Notes under the pieces: generated by a model | The model's input: the letters and a program-made list of their open reading frames with translations, nothing else | What the model was told of the DNA's origin: nothing | Database searches by the model: none | NCBI GenBank assembly: GCA_903813345.2 | Contig: CAIIXF020000011.1 | Span: forward strand, 20,505,754-20,569,753 | DNA from: Owenia fusiformis | Lineage: Eukaryota > Annelida > Polychaeta > Sabellida > Oweniidae | Length of the DNA stretch: 64,000 nucleotides | Direction of reading: 5' to 3' | Translations under genes and position numbers: made by a program | Shown: positions 25,501 to 37,500 of the stretch, piece by piece | Numbering within the stretch: position 1 is the stretch's first letter | Layout of the letters: the number at the start of each line of letters is the position of its first letter

Positions 25501-28500
25501 GGTATGATCATTTGTTCGAGGGCGCCACAGTTAACCGATATCTTCCACCGTTTAAGGGAAGGTAACTGGGATTATGAGAGTTTATAATGGAGAGCTTGAT
25601 GTCAACTTACCGCGTATTGAAAACTAACATGACCGTTACCGTATCTTACAGGGTGGTCCAAAAAAGTGAACCCCTGCAACGGGCCATATTTCCCTTCTTC
25701 AACCCTTCAACACCCTTCCCCTGACATTTTTTAAGCTGCAGTCTTAAAGAACTAATATTGGAATGTCAATATCTTCATAAATCATGGACCAATTCTTATG
25801 AAATACGACTCAAAACATTGAATATTGGATTTTCTTTTGATTTTTTAAAGCTAATTGATGAAGGGTTTCTCAGATACCCGGTCACAGGGGGCAACTTCCT
25901 TCTACAAAAGGCCCCCCTCTAACTGTTTGTGTAAGTAATATACCCCTGAGCTGTTGAATGGTTAAAACTGCTTCAAAATGGTCAATGAACGTGTGAAATG
26001 TGTTTTCTGCTTAAATAGTGTTCCTTTTGTCATATGATAGGGTTTTAAATATGTATCTCTAACTGAAAGCTGTTTTAAGATCATCCAATGTGTTTCAACT
26101 ATATCCGAGAATCACATTGGTAAAATTTTGCGAACTATCTTATTTTCAGGCATGTTTGTTAAACTCTTGTAATTTCTTCAAAATTTAAGACTGAAAATAA
26201 ATTATGGCATCAACCAAAATTTTAGACCTTTTTCTACAACATATGATAATATGAGCCTATTCATGCAAGTATTAAGGAAAATATAGCATGTTGCAGGGGT
26301 ACACTTTTTTTGGACCACCCTGTATATTTCCATTATACCGTTGAACTGTGGCGCCTACGCATGATATATGAACAATTTATCATACTCCATAGTTCCCATG
26401 TCAAATAAGTCGGATTTAGTTCAAATATCAAAGCATTACGTCAACTATAAAGTAGTTGAATTCAATGAAAACTGAAAATATCGAAATCTACACTTCCCCT
26501 CCGCCATCTTTGATGCGAAGGTGACGGCCGTTATCTTCGCTTGATACTGACCAGTGAAGGTCGGTTATTGTCTCCACGAGTCATATAATGGTGAGATTAA
26601 GCTACACGTTCTAAGAAGACGTATACGGGAACTGTAATGTTATGACCCTAATGAATTACTTTCTCCTCTCAATTGGATTTTCCAGGAACCTAATCAGAAT
26701 TATTCTTAGGAAGTTTTCATAAAAACGTGAAGATGAACCATCTATGTTGATAAAACGTGTATACCATTATTGTCATATTGACCGATTTCCCTTCAATGGA
26801 CGCGTCGACACCTTTCATTAGCATCACATTGAATATTATCTAATAGTGTTGATGAGGCGGGGAGGAAATTAAATGTGGCAGCTGACAATAGCTTTCTATA
26901 TAATTTAAAGATTCATAGGTTTTCAAAGGGAACAGATATTATGACAATAATGAATCAAATGTTTTGGTATGCTATTCCTTTAATTCAACTACTTTTGCCC
27001 CAGTCACATTTGATCTACGGCAACCGTACGGCGACCGTACCTTCCCAAAATTGAGTGAATGCAGCCTAAAGATAGGGATAAGCAGTACAATTAAGATTTT
27101 CTATATCGATTTTGTGAAACTACGGCCGCCGTAGAGCAAATGTGGCTGAGCCTTTACGCTATGTATCTTAATTCATTATGATTATTTGATGAACTGTTAT
27201 ACTGTTATTTTATACAATTATCTGATTCAGGCGATTACACCCAATGTTCCATGGATGAATGGCCGTGCAATGGAACCAATGTCTGTATTGAAAAGAGGAA
27301 GTTATGCAATGACGTCAGAGATTGTGAGATGGGGGACGACGAAATGGATTGTTGTAAGTAAACATGAGTTTTAGCAATTTCAAATCGTGGTTTCTTACTC
27401 CCAAGATTGGATTTATTTTATGTTAGTCAATGGAATTCTGGTTTACGTTAAATGAAGCCAGATTTACGTTAAATAAAGCCAGATTTATACACAGACATTT
27501 ATATTAGAACGTTCATAATTATATCCAAGGCTTTAATGTCACCACCACAAGTGGCGACACGTTGTTTGTCTCCAACTTTTTGTGGATGGGTTTCGACATC
27601 GGGGTCGGCGTCTGTAACAAATGGCAGGTAGTGACATTTTGCATGTAAATACCATGACATGTAATTAATTTTGACAGATTTATGAGCATTCAAAATAAAA
27701 TGAAGCTTGGCTACTCTGAGTTCACATTCATAACAAAAAAATGATCTAAAAAGATGTCCATACCAATAAATGTAATGACTATACTGGTGTGGCATACGGC
27801 CACTGATTGTCTCCAAGTTGTGCGTCTGGTATATCATTGGACATGCTGGTGTTACCGGTATATGGGATCTAATTTAATTTATCTATCAATTTAACCTGTT
27901 ACACACTGAGCAGATCAATAGATCTTTCCAATAAATACTGCTTTTCTTTTACTGCGCAATCAATCTACTGCTCAAAAGCTAGGATATCTTGAGTAAGTCC
28001 AGTAGTAGTGAGTAGCTCCCATAATTCTTTCATATTCTATCGTATTCGGGGATTCCCCACTATATGATATCCAATCAAATTGCAGGATGTGATCACGTGA
28101 ACAATCACAAGCACGTGCACTCTCAGTGTCGCGCATGCGCAAAGTAAAATTTGTGGAAATGGCGTTCCCATCAGTTCAATATCATCCTTTCAAAACTACG
28201 ATAATACTATTCTAGTAACTCGATCCAAACTTGTAGAGGATTACTTCCTGCGAAAGCTATTTGGATTTTGATATAATAGCTTTCCCACGGAGCATTTGGA
28301 CAGCTCAGTGATCGTGACCTTTGAAATCGAATTAAGTAGATCCGCGGCTTACTTTTGGTCTCTAACTGTGTCTTACATCAGTATCATCAATCCGTGTAAG
28401 TATTGGAGCGCTGGAGTACTTCTTTTTCGATCAAGACTTGTAATTGTTAGGTCGAGTGAATCGTTTTACTGCCAAATTCCAATATGGCGGTTTCTGCTCG

Positions 28501-31500
28501 GACATTTTCGTAAATCTCCGGAGGTTGTCCGAACCTAACTAATTCTCAAAATTCATTTCGTTCGTTGCGTATCTCGCACCTAGCAAACCGCCATATTGGA
28601 AATAGGTCTGTAAAACTTTAACTCGATGAACAATTTACAAGTCTTGATCGAAAAAGAAGTACTCCAGCGCTCCAATACTTACACGGATTGATGATACTGA
28701 TGTAAGACACAGTTAGAGACCAAAAGTAAGCCGCGGATCGACTTAATTCAGTTTCAAAGGTCACTATTGATCAGCTGTTCACTTCTCCGTTTGAGAGCCA
28801 TAAGTTTCAAAATCTAACATGGCTCTCGAAGTGAGTAAGTAGAGGATACTCATGAAACAACATTGAGAGATTTATTTCAATGGCAAATGAGGCATTATCC
28901 TTTGCATTCTTTTGACTTCACTTCTTAAAAGAGAGCTTCGTAGTTTAACTAGACTCTGCACGCAGGGTAATGAGGCCTGTTTATAAAATTTATTATTGAA
29001 CGTGCCAATACGAAAGGTCATATTTGGGAAATCCCCCCCCCTGGGCTAAGTCCCTAAGTTATTGCTAGCAAATCATTAACATGATGGCTGAAACTCCCTA
29101 AATTACAAAAGGCCACAGATTTGCTGCACATTATACATAACTATCTGAAATATACAAAAGTTAGGACAAGTTCATATGTTTCTATTTTTTTATAATACTG
29201 TTGCAATGTAGTCATTTGATTGCTTATTTTTTAAAGTCAAAGTAGTTCCACACACAATGTTACTGTAGCCAATGCATTTCGCCTCTCTGGTTCACATGTA
29301 CATGAGAGGATTTGGAAAGGCTATGTATGAATAAGTGCTGTTAGCGTTTATTTATTTTGGCTTCCACCTAACGGCCTTAACGGAATTAAAACGTGAAAAC
29401 TGCATTAGCTGTAGTACCATGGTATTTATTGACGAAATGTGAGCTCAATAATGAATATATCTGATGGAATTCTTCAGAATTGTCCAACATGATTAATCTG
29501 GCATAGACCCCACTAAGGTAACAACACAATATAATGGGCTGTGGTTTCTTTTAAGAATATCCAGTTGTATCGAAAGGAAGTACATCCTTTTCCTATTGTT
29601 GGCAAGCTATCCCAAAACAGTGTAGCACAAAAGACAATGGAGAGGTTAAGCTTTGCATATATAATCGAAACTGAACCTGTACGTATCACTCGACCATATA
29701 CAAATTCATGTAGCCTTCTCATATAAATAGCCGTTCAAATCCAGTGTTTGTTTAGACTACACCATAGCGTGTAATGATTCTATAGTATGTCATTGATGCG
29801 GTTTTATAGCTGGTTTTCTAATACATATTTTAAACGAGCTCGTTTCGTAAGATTTTTGGCGCTAAATCATGCATGACATACATCATCGTGTTCAGCAAGA
29901 ATTCAACTGTACATCGAAATCAAAATTGACAGCATAGTGTTCAATAGACACGAGTAAAATGGTTCCCGTTGACCCAACGTCAAATATTCAAATCTCCCGT
30001 TCTAAACCCGAAACTCTGAAGCTGAAAGAGTATCTGAAGTAGACTAAGCGCGCATAAAACTATGAGCGCTCGATACATTCCTTTGTTAATTTTTGTACTT
30101 TGCGTTCACGGTTACGTTGTGAAAAACATCGTTAGCTTAACCTCTCCATTGACTGTCAAATGCAGTGCACTAAACTAACAGATTACCCCCTATTCACTCA
30201 TTCAATAGTTGAATAGTAAATACAAAAGATATCAAGTTTGTATGCCCGCGGTGCTAGTGAATTGCGTAATATTTGAATGAGGTTTCTCCCCAGGTACCAT
30301 TAAAAGAAAAATAAGCCATGTAGTGCAAATTACATGCTCATGCGTTTCCGCAAAAATAGCTTATCCAAGCGCACTACACTCACATAGTTCTTTTGAAAGA
30401 TACCACGGTTTATAGCAGTGGAACTCGGGCGGTGCACTAGCAACGAGCAGACGCGGTTGACATACGCGAGCAGCCGACAAGGTTGCCACAGCGTAATTAG
30501 CGGTTTAAGTGCGCTTGGATGAACTGCTTTTGTTGAAAACGTGTGCAATGTACTCACCTGCAGGCAGTTTAAAAACGCAGCCCAAAACTGTTACATTAGT
30601 TTTTATGGTTCATACATTGGAAAACAAAACTGTTACATGCAGGGCACTGAAGCTTAACTAATTACACCCACTGACTTCTCAACACTCTTACCTCATAGTC
30701 AATACAAGAGAAATCAAGTTTTCCTAAAATTGGATCATGGGTCATTTAGCTTTCATAAGAGTCTGTACATGAGGTTTAAGTTAGATAAACCATTCCTAGC
30801 GGTATCGGCTATTATTCCTCCTAAAACCTAAAACTCATAGTCTATTCCTAACATAGTCGTTCTTACTGTTTACGATTTACACGGATTATTTGGGTCTAGA
30901 GAGCGCAACAGAATTGAAACATTAATCATACAAGACGCTTGCTGACCAACGCAGATGTCCTTAAACCTGTTATATTTGTTAACACGACGCACCTGTCCCA
31001 AACTAAACGTCCAATATTATCCTTTTCGGTGTTCTAACATTGTGATAAATGATGTCATAAATGTCACCAACATGAAATCATCAAATTCACAATTGAGTTC
31101 AATTTCAGTGAATCTAGACCAAGGTCAAAATAATGAATCTGAAATAATTAATAGCCTTATGTACCCTTCTAGATACAATAACCCAAAATATATATTTAGA
31201 GCGGACTGCTCTGAAATTGCATCGAATTTTAATTGTTTATGGCGACATGTGTATGCAAAAACTAGTTTTTGGTGGGATAATGATGAAGGTGATAATTATG
31301 GGCTAAAGCAACAAAGCACAAAATCAGGCTTAAATATCAAACATGTCATAATTATCAATGAGGAACAATGTTCAATCTTTTCAATGTACTGATTTTGGTT
31401 TCAAAACTCTCCTTAATATCCAAATCTAAATGTCCTTAATCCTTGGAAATTAAAGTTCTCAGGAGCTTCAGACTAGAATATTTATCCAAATGCATGAAAA

Positions 31501-34500
31501 CAATATTTTCTCTGCTATTCATTTATAACCCTGATTCAAACTCTCACACAATAGCTAGTCTCAATTTGCTTATATTGATTATTGCTATCATTATGAGTTA
31601 CAAAACGGAAACAATGTTCGTACTTTATTCTTAGATCTGTCAAAAGCTTTCGATGTTCTTCCTCATTCTTTAATTATACATATAAACTGTCTTCTTGTGG
31701 CATTACTGGTTATTTACTTTTGGTTTTGAAGTTCTTATTTTCTGGTAAACAGGTAAAAGTCAAAAAAGTCTGAACCGGACTTGATGAATACTAGTACTGG
31801 TCTACTTCAGGGCAGTATCTTAGGCTTCTTGATATTTCTCATTGGCAGAAATAATTTGCCAAATAATGTCGCCTATGAAACATTCACTTATGCTGACAAA
31901 ACTTCAATTCTTAGCCCCTGCTCTAAAGGTCAGCATTAAAAATGAGTCAATTTTTCGCAAATAATCTTAAAAAGATACTTTCACCAGAATGTGCCTGTGG
32001 TTACCATTTTGGAATACCAAACACTTCTTTCTTCAGTGCCCTCTGTACATAAACCCAAGACTACAAATCAATGTTCAATTAGCAATAGTTCATGCGATAA
32101 AATTCTACCAACAAGGTTAATTTATCAAATATTTAGTTTTTATGTCCCCACCACATAGTGTGGGGCCATATTGTCGGCCTAGGCGCGTCTGTCTGTCCGT
32201 CTGTCCGTCCGTACGTCCGGCAGTTTTCTCCAAAACCGCTACAGATATCACCTTCAAATTTTCAGGGATAACTTATGAGTGCATACAGATGTGGATGAAA
32301 AAAAATCAACTCGATACCTACTTCCATTTTGAAGTCAAATGATAAAATCCTTGTCTGCAAACTTTAAGAAAAACGGCTTCACAGTTGCTTTTAAAACTTT
32401 AACATCTTGTTCAGCTCACTTCATTCTAGATCTGATTAGGTTTTGGACCTGTTTGCTCAGTCATGTCAGCCATTTTGAATGTTTTAAGAAAAGTTAGCGC
32501 ACGATAATACTTTGTATCATATTGAATGGTGTTTTTCAGTTTTCATACTTTAACTATTTAGTAGCTTTATAAATAATTTCAGGTGTACTTTGTTGTAAAA
32601 GCCTATGTTATTGTTAAGAGTAGTTATATGTGATAATTTTGTAAAAAGAAATCAGCAAAAACTCATAATCACTTTTTTATTGTCGGCCATTTTGGATTTG
32701 CCGTCCTAAAATCTTGTCTGTAAAGTCTTGTCTACGCGTTTTCAGGTGAACCGTTTGGTAAATCAATTTCAAATTTTCAGGGATGATTCTTAGTATGAAA
32801 ATCTAGATCTGATTAGTTGTTGGGCATTCTGGGTAATTTCAAGGCAGCCATTTTGGATTTTCCGTCCTAAATCTTGTCTGTAAAGTCTTGTCTACGCATT
32901 TCCAGGTGAACCGTTTGGTAGATCAACTTCAAATTTTCAGGGATGATTTTTAGTATGAAAATCTAGATCTGATTAGTTGTTGGGCATTCTGGGTAAATGT
33001 CAAGGCAGCCATTTTGGATTTTCCGTCCTAAAATCTTGTCTGTAAAGTCTTGTCTACGCATTTCCAGGTGAACTGTTTGGTAGATCAATTTCAAATTTCC
33101 AGGGATGATTCTCAGTATGAAAATCTAGATCTGATTAGTTTTTTGGCATCCTGGATAAATGTCAAGGCAGCCATTTTGGATTTTCCGTCTTAAAATCTTG
33201 CCCGTAAAGTCTTGTTTACGCGTTTTTAGGTGAACCGTTTGGAAGATCAATTTCAAATTTTCAGGGATGATTCTTAGTATGAAAATCTAGATCTGATTAG
33301 TTTTTGGCATTTTTGGTAAATGTCAAGGCAGCCATTTTGGATTTTCTGTTCTAAAATCTTGTCTGTAAAGTCTCGTCTACGCATTTACAGGTGAACTGTT
33401 TGGTAGATCAATTTCAAATTTTCAGGGATGATTCTTAGTATGAAAATCTAGATCTGATTAGTTTTTTGGCATTCTGGATAAATGTCAAGGCAGCCATTTT
33501 GGATTTTCTGTCCTCAAATCTCGTCTGTAAAGTCTTGTTTACATGTTTTCTGGTTAACTGTGTGACGGATCAATTTCAAATTTTCAGGGGTGGTTCTTAG
33601 TATGAAAATCTAGAACTGACTCATTGTTTGGCATTCTGGGTAAATTTTAAGGTGGCCATTTTGGATTTTCCGTCCTCAAATTGTGTCAGTAAAGTCTTGT
33701 CTACCTATTTTTAGGATAACCATTTGACGGGATCACCCATAGGTGGGGACATTTTGTACACATTTGTGTTCTTGTATACACATATTTTCATTGGCTGGAT
33801 CAATGGTCCAGTAGATCTTCGGCGAATTTCAAAAATGACACACTTGCTTTAATAATTAGAATTTGAGTGTTATCATAAAAGTCAGTGTTACCATATGAAA
33901 GCACATCAAACCTGTCAAAAGACCTACACGCTTCACCAAGGTGATATACAAATTATCAAAAATAGTTGTTTCATCTGATGTCCCTATGATATAAATGAAC
34001 TGCAGCAGGTTAATCAATAATGTCTAAAAATTACATAATATCCTAGCAATGATTGCCTCACCTTGGACGATTCTTTTTTACAATATTGTTGTTGTTGTTG
34101 TTGTTGTTGAATTTGTTTTATACTAAAATGGTAGTTATGAGTTATGAGAATGGTTTCGTTTTTTAAATTTAGTAAGGCAAAACTTCTGTAAGTCTGGGGA
34201 GTCGAGGGTATGTCTTTCAATTCTAATAATATTGAATGTAATTTCCTTATCAAAAATTTTCAATCTTCAATTTTCCTCCGCATGACTAATCTCAAATCAT
34301 TTTCCAAAGATTTAATTTGGAATCTTAATATGGGACACATTTACTGGGTTGTTTATTGAAAACATTGCTTCCAACCCCGGCTTCCAACAGTTCATGATCA
34401 CATTTTATTGGGCTTTCTGCCATTTTAAGTAGTTTCATGTGTGATTACGGCCCGGGATTACGGAACATTTTGAACAATTCAAAATGAACCGTCAGGCCTC

Positions 34501-37500
34501 AGTAATGCAAGCTTTTGAAGATCTGCATAACATGTCAAGGATTGAGAACGTGTACGTTCAGTCGTCTTATATGTGTTTTGGAATATTGAAATATTTCAGT
34601 TCGTTTCTGGAAAATGCACCAGTGATTCCAAAGCAAATCTTTAGAGGTCATTCAATTAGCAACAACTTCCATTCCATTAAATCACCGGGGTATATGAATA
34701 ACAGATGTTGTCTCGCTCAATGAGCATTGAAGTGAGAAATTCTGAGCCAGAAAGTAATAAAGTGCACGCATCAATTAGTTAAATATTCATTTACAAAATG
34801 AAAGAGAGCATGCGATAGACGTTCTCTTAGCTCATTTACTGAGTCAATGTTGCAAGATAAGTTTTGTTTTGAAACCAAGTTCTATTGTGTAAGTTAGCCG
34901 AGATAATTGAAACCCCAACGCTTGTTTAATGTAGAAAATTATTTATATACTTTAGACGCAAGCTCCCCGTTTTTTGTCATTTTTCTGCCGAAATAAATGT
35001 CTGTAACGCTTAATGCTTCGACACCTTCGTTTATTTCATCACACTGTCACAGGTGTATCAGGATTCCAACACATCGCTAGGATAATAAACTCTTGGTTGG
35101 TTTTGTACATGGTTTCAATCACCAGTACCATGCCAATCAATAACAATACTATGTCTACAATACTGGCAACATTGAGTGTTCTCAATCACTTTCAACAATT
35201 TGAAATTGGTTAAAATTTGAAGGGCATTCCAAGACCTAAATTACATAGGGCTTACTGGCCGCTCCAATTTTAGATTTGTTTCATGGCACCAATCAATTAA
35301 CGAATGACCGAATGAGCTTAACGTTTAACTTAACGCCATACTTGCATTAAAAACAGCAAACAGCACTTGTTTTCTTAATTGTGAACATTTTCCCTGATAA
35401 ATGTTTTTTATTGGATATCCCCCTTTTAAGCGCCTGTATAAGAATGCGAACATTACGTTCACAGCTGTCCTCGTCAGAGCAAGAGTAAGTACGAACACTA
35501 ACAGTAGGCTAATCCACTTACACTTATAAATGATAATTCACTTTTAGTGGTTCTTCGTTTATCTAAACTAATAACACCTACTCACTTATTAAGTGTGCCC
35601 GTCAGTCAAGAATAGAGTCATCGCAGACTATGTTTATTTATGTAGTCGTTTATGTAGACCAACTGTTTAAGGTGCGCCGATAATGCCGGATAAATATATG
35701 AAAACCATTGAAAATCATTGATTAAACACAAGCGTGAGACTTAAAAGCACAATCAGGAAAACAACCCCTAATGAATTATACGGAAATCTTAAACCCCACT
35801 TAGGTAGCAACATAATATAATCAATTGTAGTATACTTTAAAGAATGTACAGGAGTGACAAAAGAAGAGTTATTCTTTTTCATTGTTTTTAAAGAATAGAC
35901 ACTCGGCAAGCTATCATAAACCAGTGTGGAACAAACGACGATAGGCAGGTTTGGATAGCTACCTACAGTATTGAGCTTAATTAACACACACTTTCTCCTA
36001 CATATTATCCAATTTAAATGTCTACCTTGTCTGGACAGTTATATGCTGTGCACTGAAACTAGATATTATTGCAGTGCCCTGTATCCCAACAATTTTGAGC
36101 ATGGATAATTGTTTATCATATGAACTTGAACTAGAAAATGCTATGATGATAGCCATATACTTTAACTTAAATCTATTTCAAACGTCCCTAATGTCGCCAT
36201 TTTGTGCCTTTTACCGCGTTGCAGCCTCGTTTTGAACAGCTACGCGTGGCTGGAACGCGTTATCTATGTCCACTTTGATTAAAACAAAGAAATAGAATGC
36301 GATTTGAGCTACAATAAGTGGATACTTCATCAAGATAAAACCCTGAATATAATTACTTTTCACCGCAAGAGGTTGTTCTTGAATGATACATTCGATAAGT
36401 CCTACTTTCCTAATCTGACAAGTTTGCCATTCAAAAATATTTGATTTATATCGGCCCTCTTATATATCAAGTAGACCAATAAGTCCTGCCAAAAATACCA
36501 GAAATTGCTCTTCCTTTAGTTTCTCTAAGGACATCGACTCACAATATTATTATTATCTGAGTCCAGTCAATTAAAATGCAAGCTGTTAATTTTTAATTTG
36601 TTTTTACAATGTGCCAGGCTATTTCTTTATTACCAAGAATTAAATGTCAGTCCAGCCGTTAGCCTTTTTGAAAAATAATTGAAAAAATCCAAAAGAAGTT
36701 GAAACCAGCCATGTTCCTAATTAAAGGGGGCATTAGTTTATGATAAATAGTCCACCATCTCCTCATCGTCCACGTGTGTACCATCAATAATGGAGCTTAA
36801 ACGCATCATCAATTAACATTTCTCAACAGAGTCAGTGCCACAAATGTCCTCCCTTCATAACTTATCAATTTCGATTACTGCAAATTCCTCTCCTTCGTTC
36901 TTTATCAATATTAAGAACTTAATTGCTCACTGTCATATCTATGTGTAAAGATGCACACTGACCATCGTGAGATATCACAGCCTTCTCTCAGTTTCCTTCT
37001 TGTGCATAGCAGAGATGGTCTGAGTATCAGAATGCACACTGACAAGTGACAAGCCATGTTAATCATCTAATTCCAAGACACTCGTCCATTTTTCAATCAC
37101 ACTCGTACCAGATTCTTCAAATGGTTAATCGTCACCTTTGACTTCCAAATTATCACAATTGTGATTTATAGTTAGAAGTATTTGGGGTAGGGCAAAGAAA
37201 CCCCTTGACTAAATGGTTTTTAAGACATTTGGATATTTCCCATATATGTATTTCCTAATGGTGTTTGCTATCAATTTTTTTAGAGACAAAAAATCAGTTT
37301 GATGTCACAAAACACAAATGCGCGAGGTTCAATATAACTCCACCAGGTATATTTTCTATGTTAGTCATGCAAAGCATAAGGCTATGTTACAACCGTCTTG
37401 CATCAAAATCTGAGGACTCCCTTTACATACACACCTGTGTACTATATCTGTGGATGTTGTAGAAGGGAGGGGCGAATACGTAATACAATACCATATAAAA

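Larger units (their letters stand above)
19558..27230 (+). other. Receptor intron 1
   Basis: 7.7 kb. From 19558 to about 23690 nothing is recognised beyond a pentamer tract near 21760. A roughly 95-bp hairpin MITE lies at 23694-23790. The nested elements at 25326-26556 and a MITE at about 26998-27151 follow. A 108-codon open frame at 25084-25410 overlaps the element arm and has no known domain. Confidence 0.6.
29510..30850. repeat. Dispersed repeat, copy 2, interrupted twice
   Basis: Homologous to 5240-5660, but broken by the 509-bp MITE (29639-30147) and by a second repeat (about 30254-30598). A third, partial copy is at 35800-35970. Confidence 0.7.

Noticed and set aside
27499-27837. 112-codon minus-strand ORF as a gene
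   Set aside because: No recognisable domain and no splice or promoter context in a repeat-rich intron.
30330-30557. Minus-strand ORF similar to one at 49070-49288 ([15 protein letters not shown] type)
   Set aside because: Both lie in copies of the same dispersed repeat. In the compared core nearly every base difference changes the amino acid, so nothing suggests selection for a protein.
30955-31392. 145-codon ORF as a host gene
   Set aside because: Low-complexity Asn/Ser-rich product with no domain, next to a dead retrotransposon; more likely part of that element or chance.
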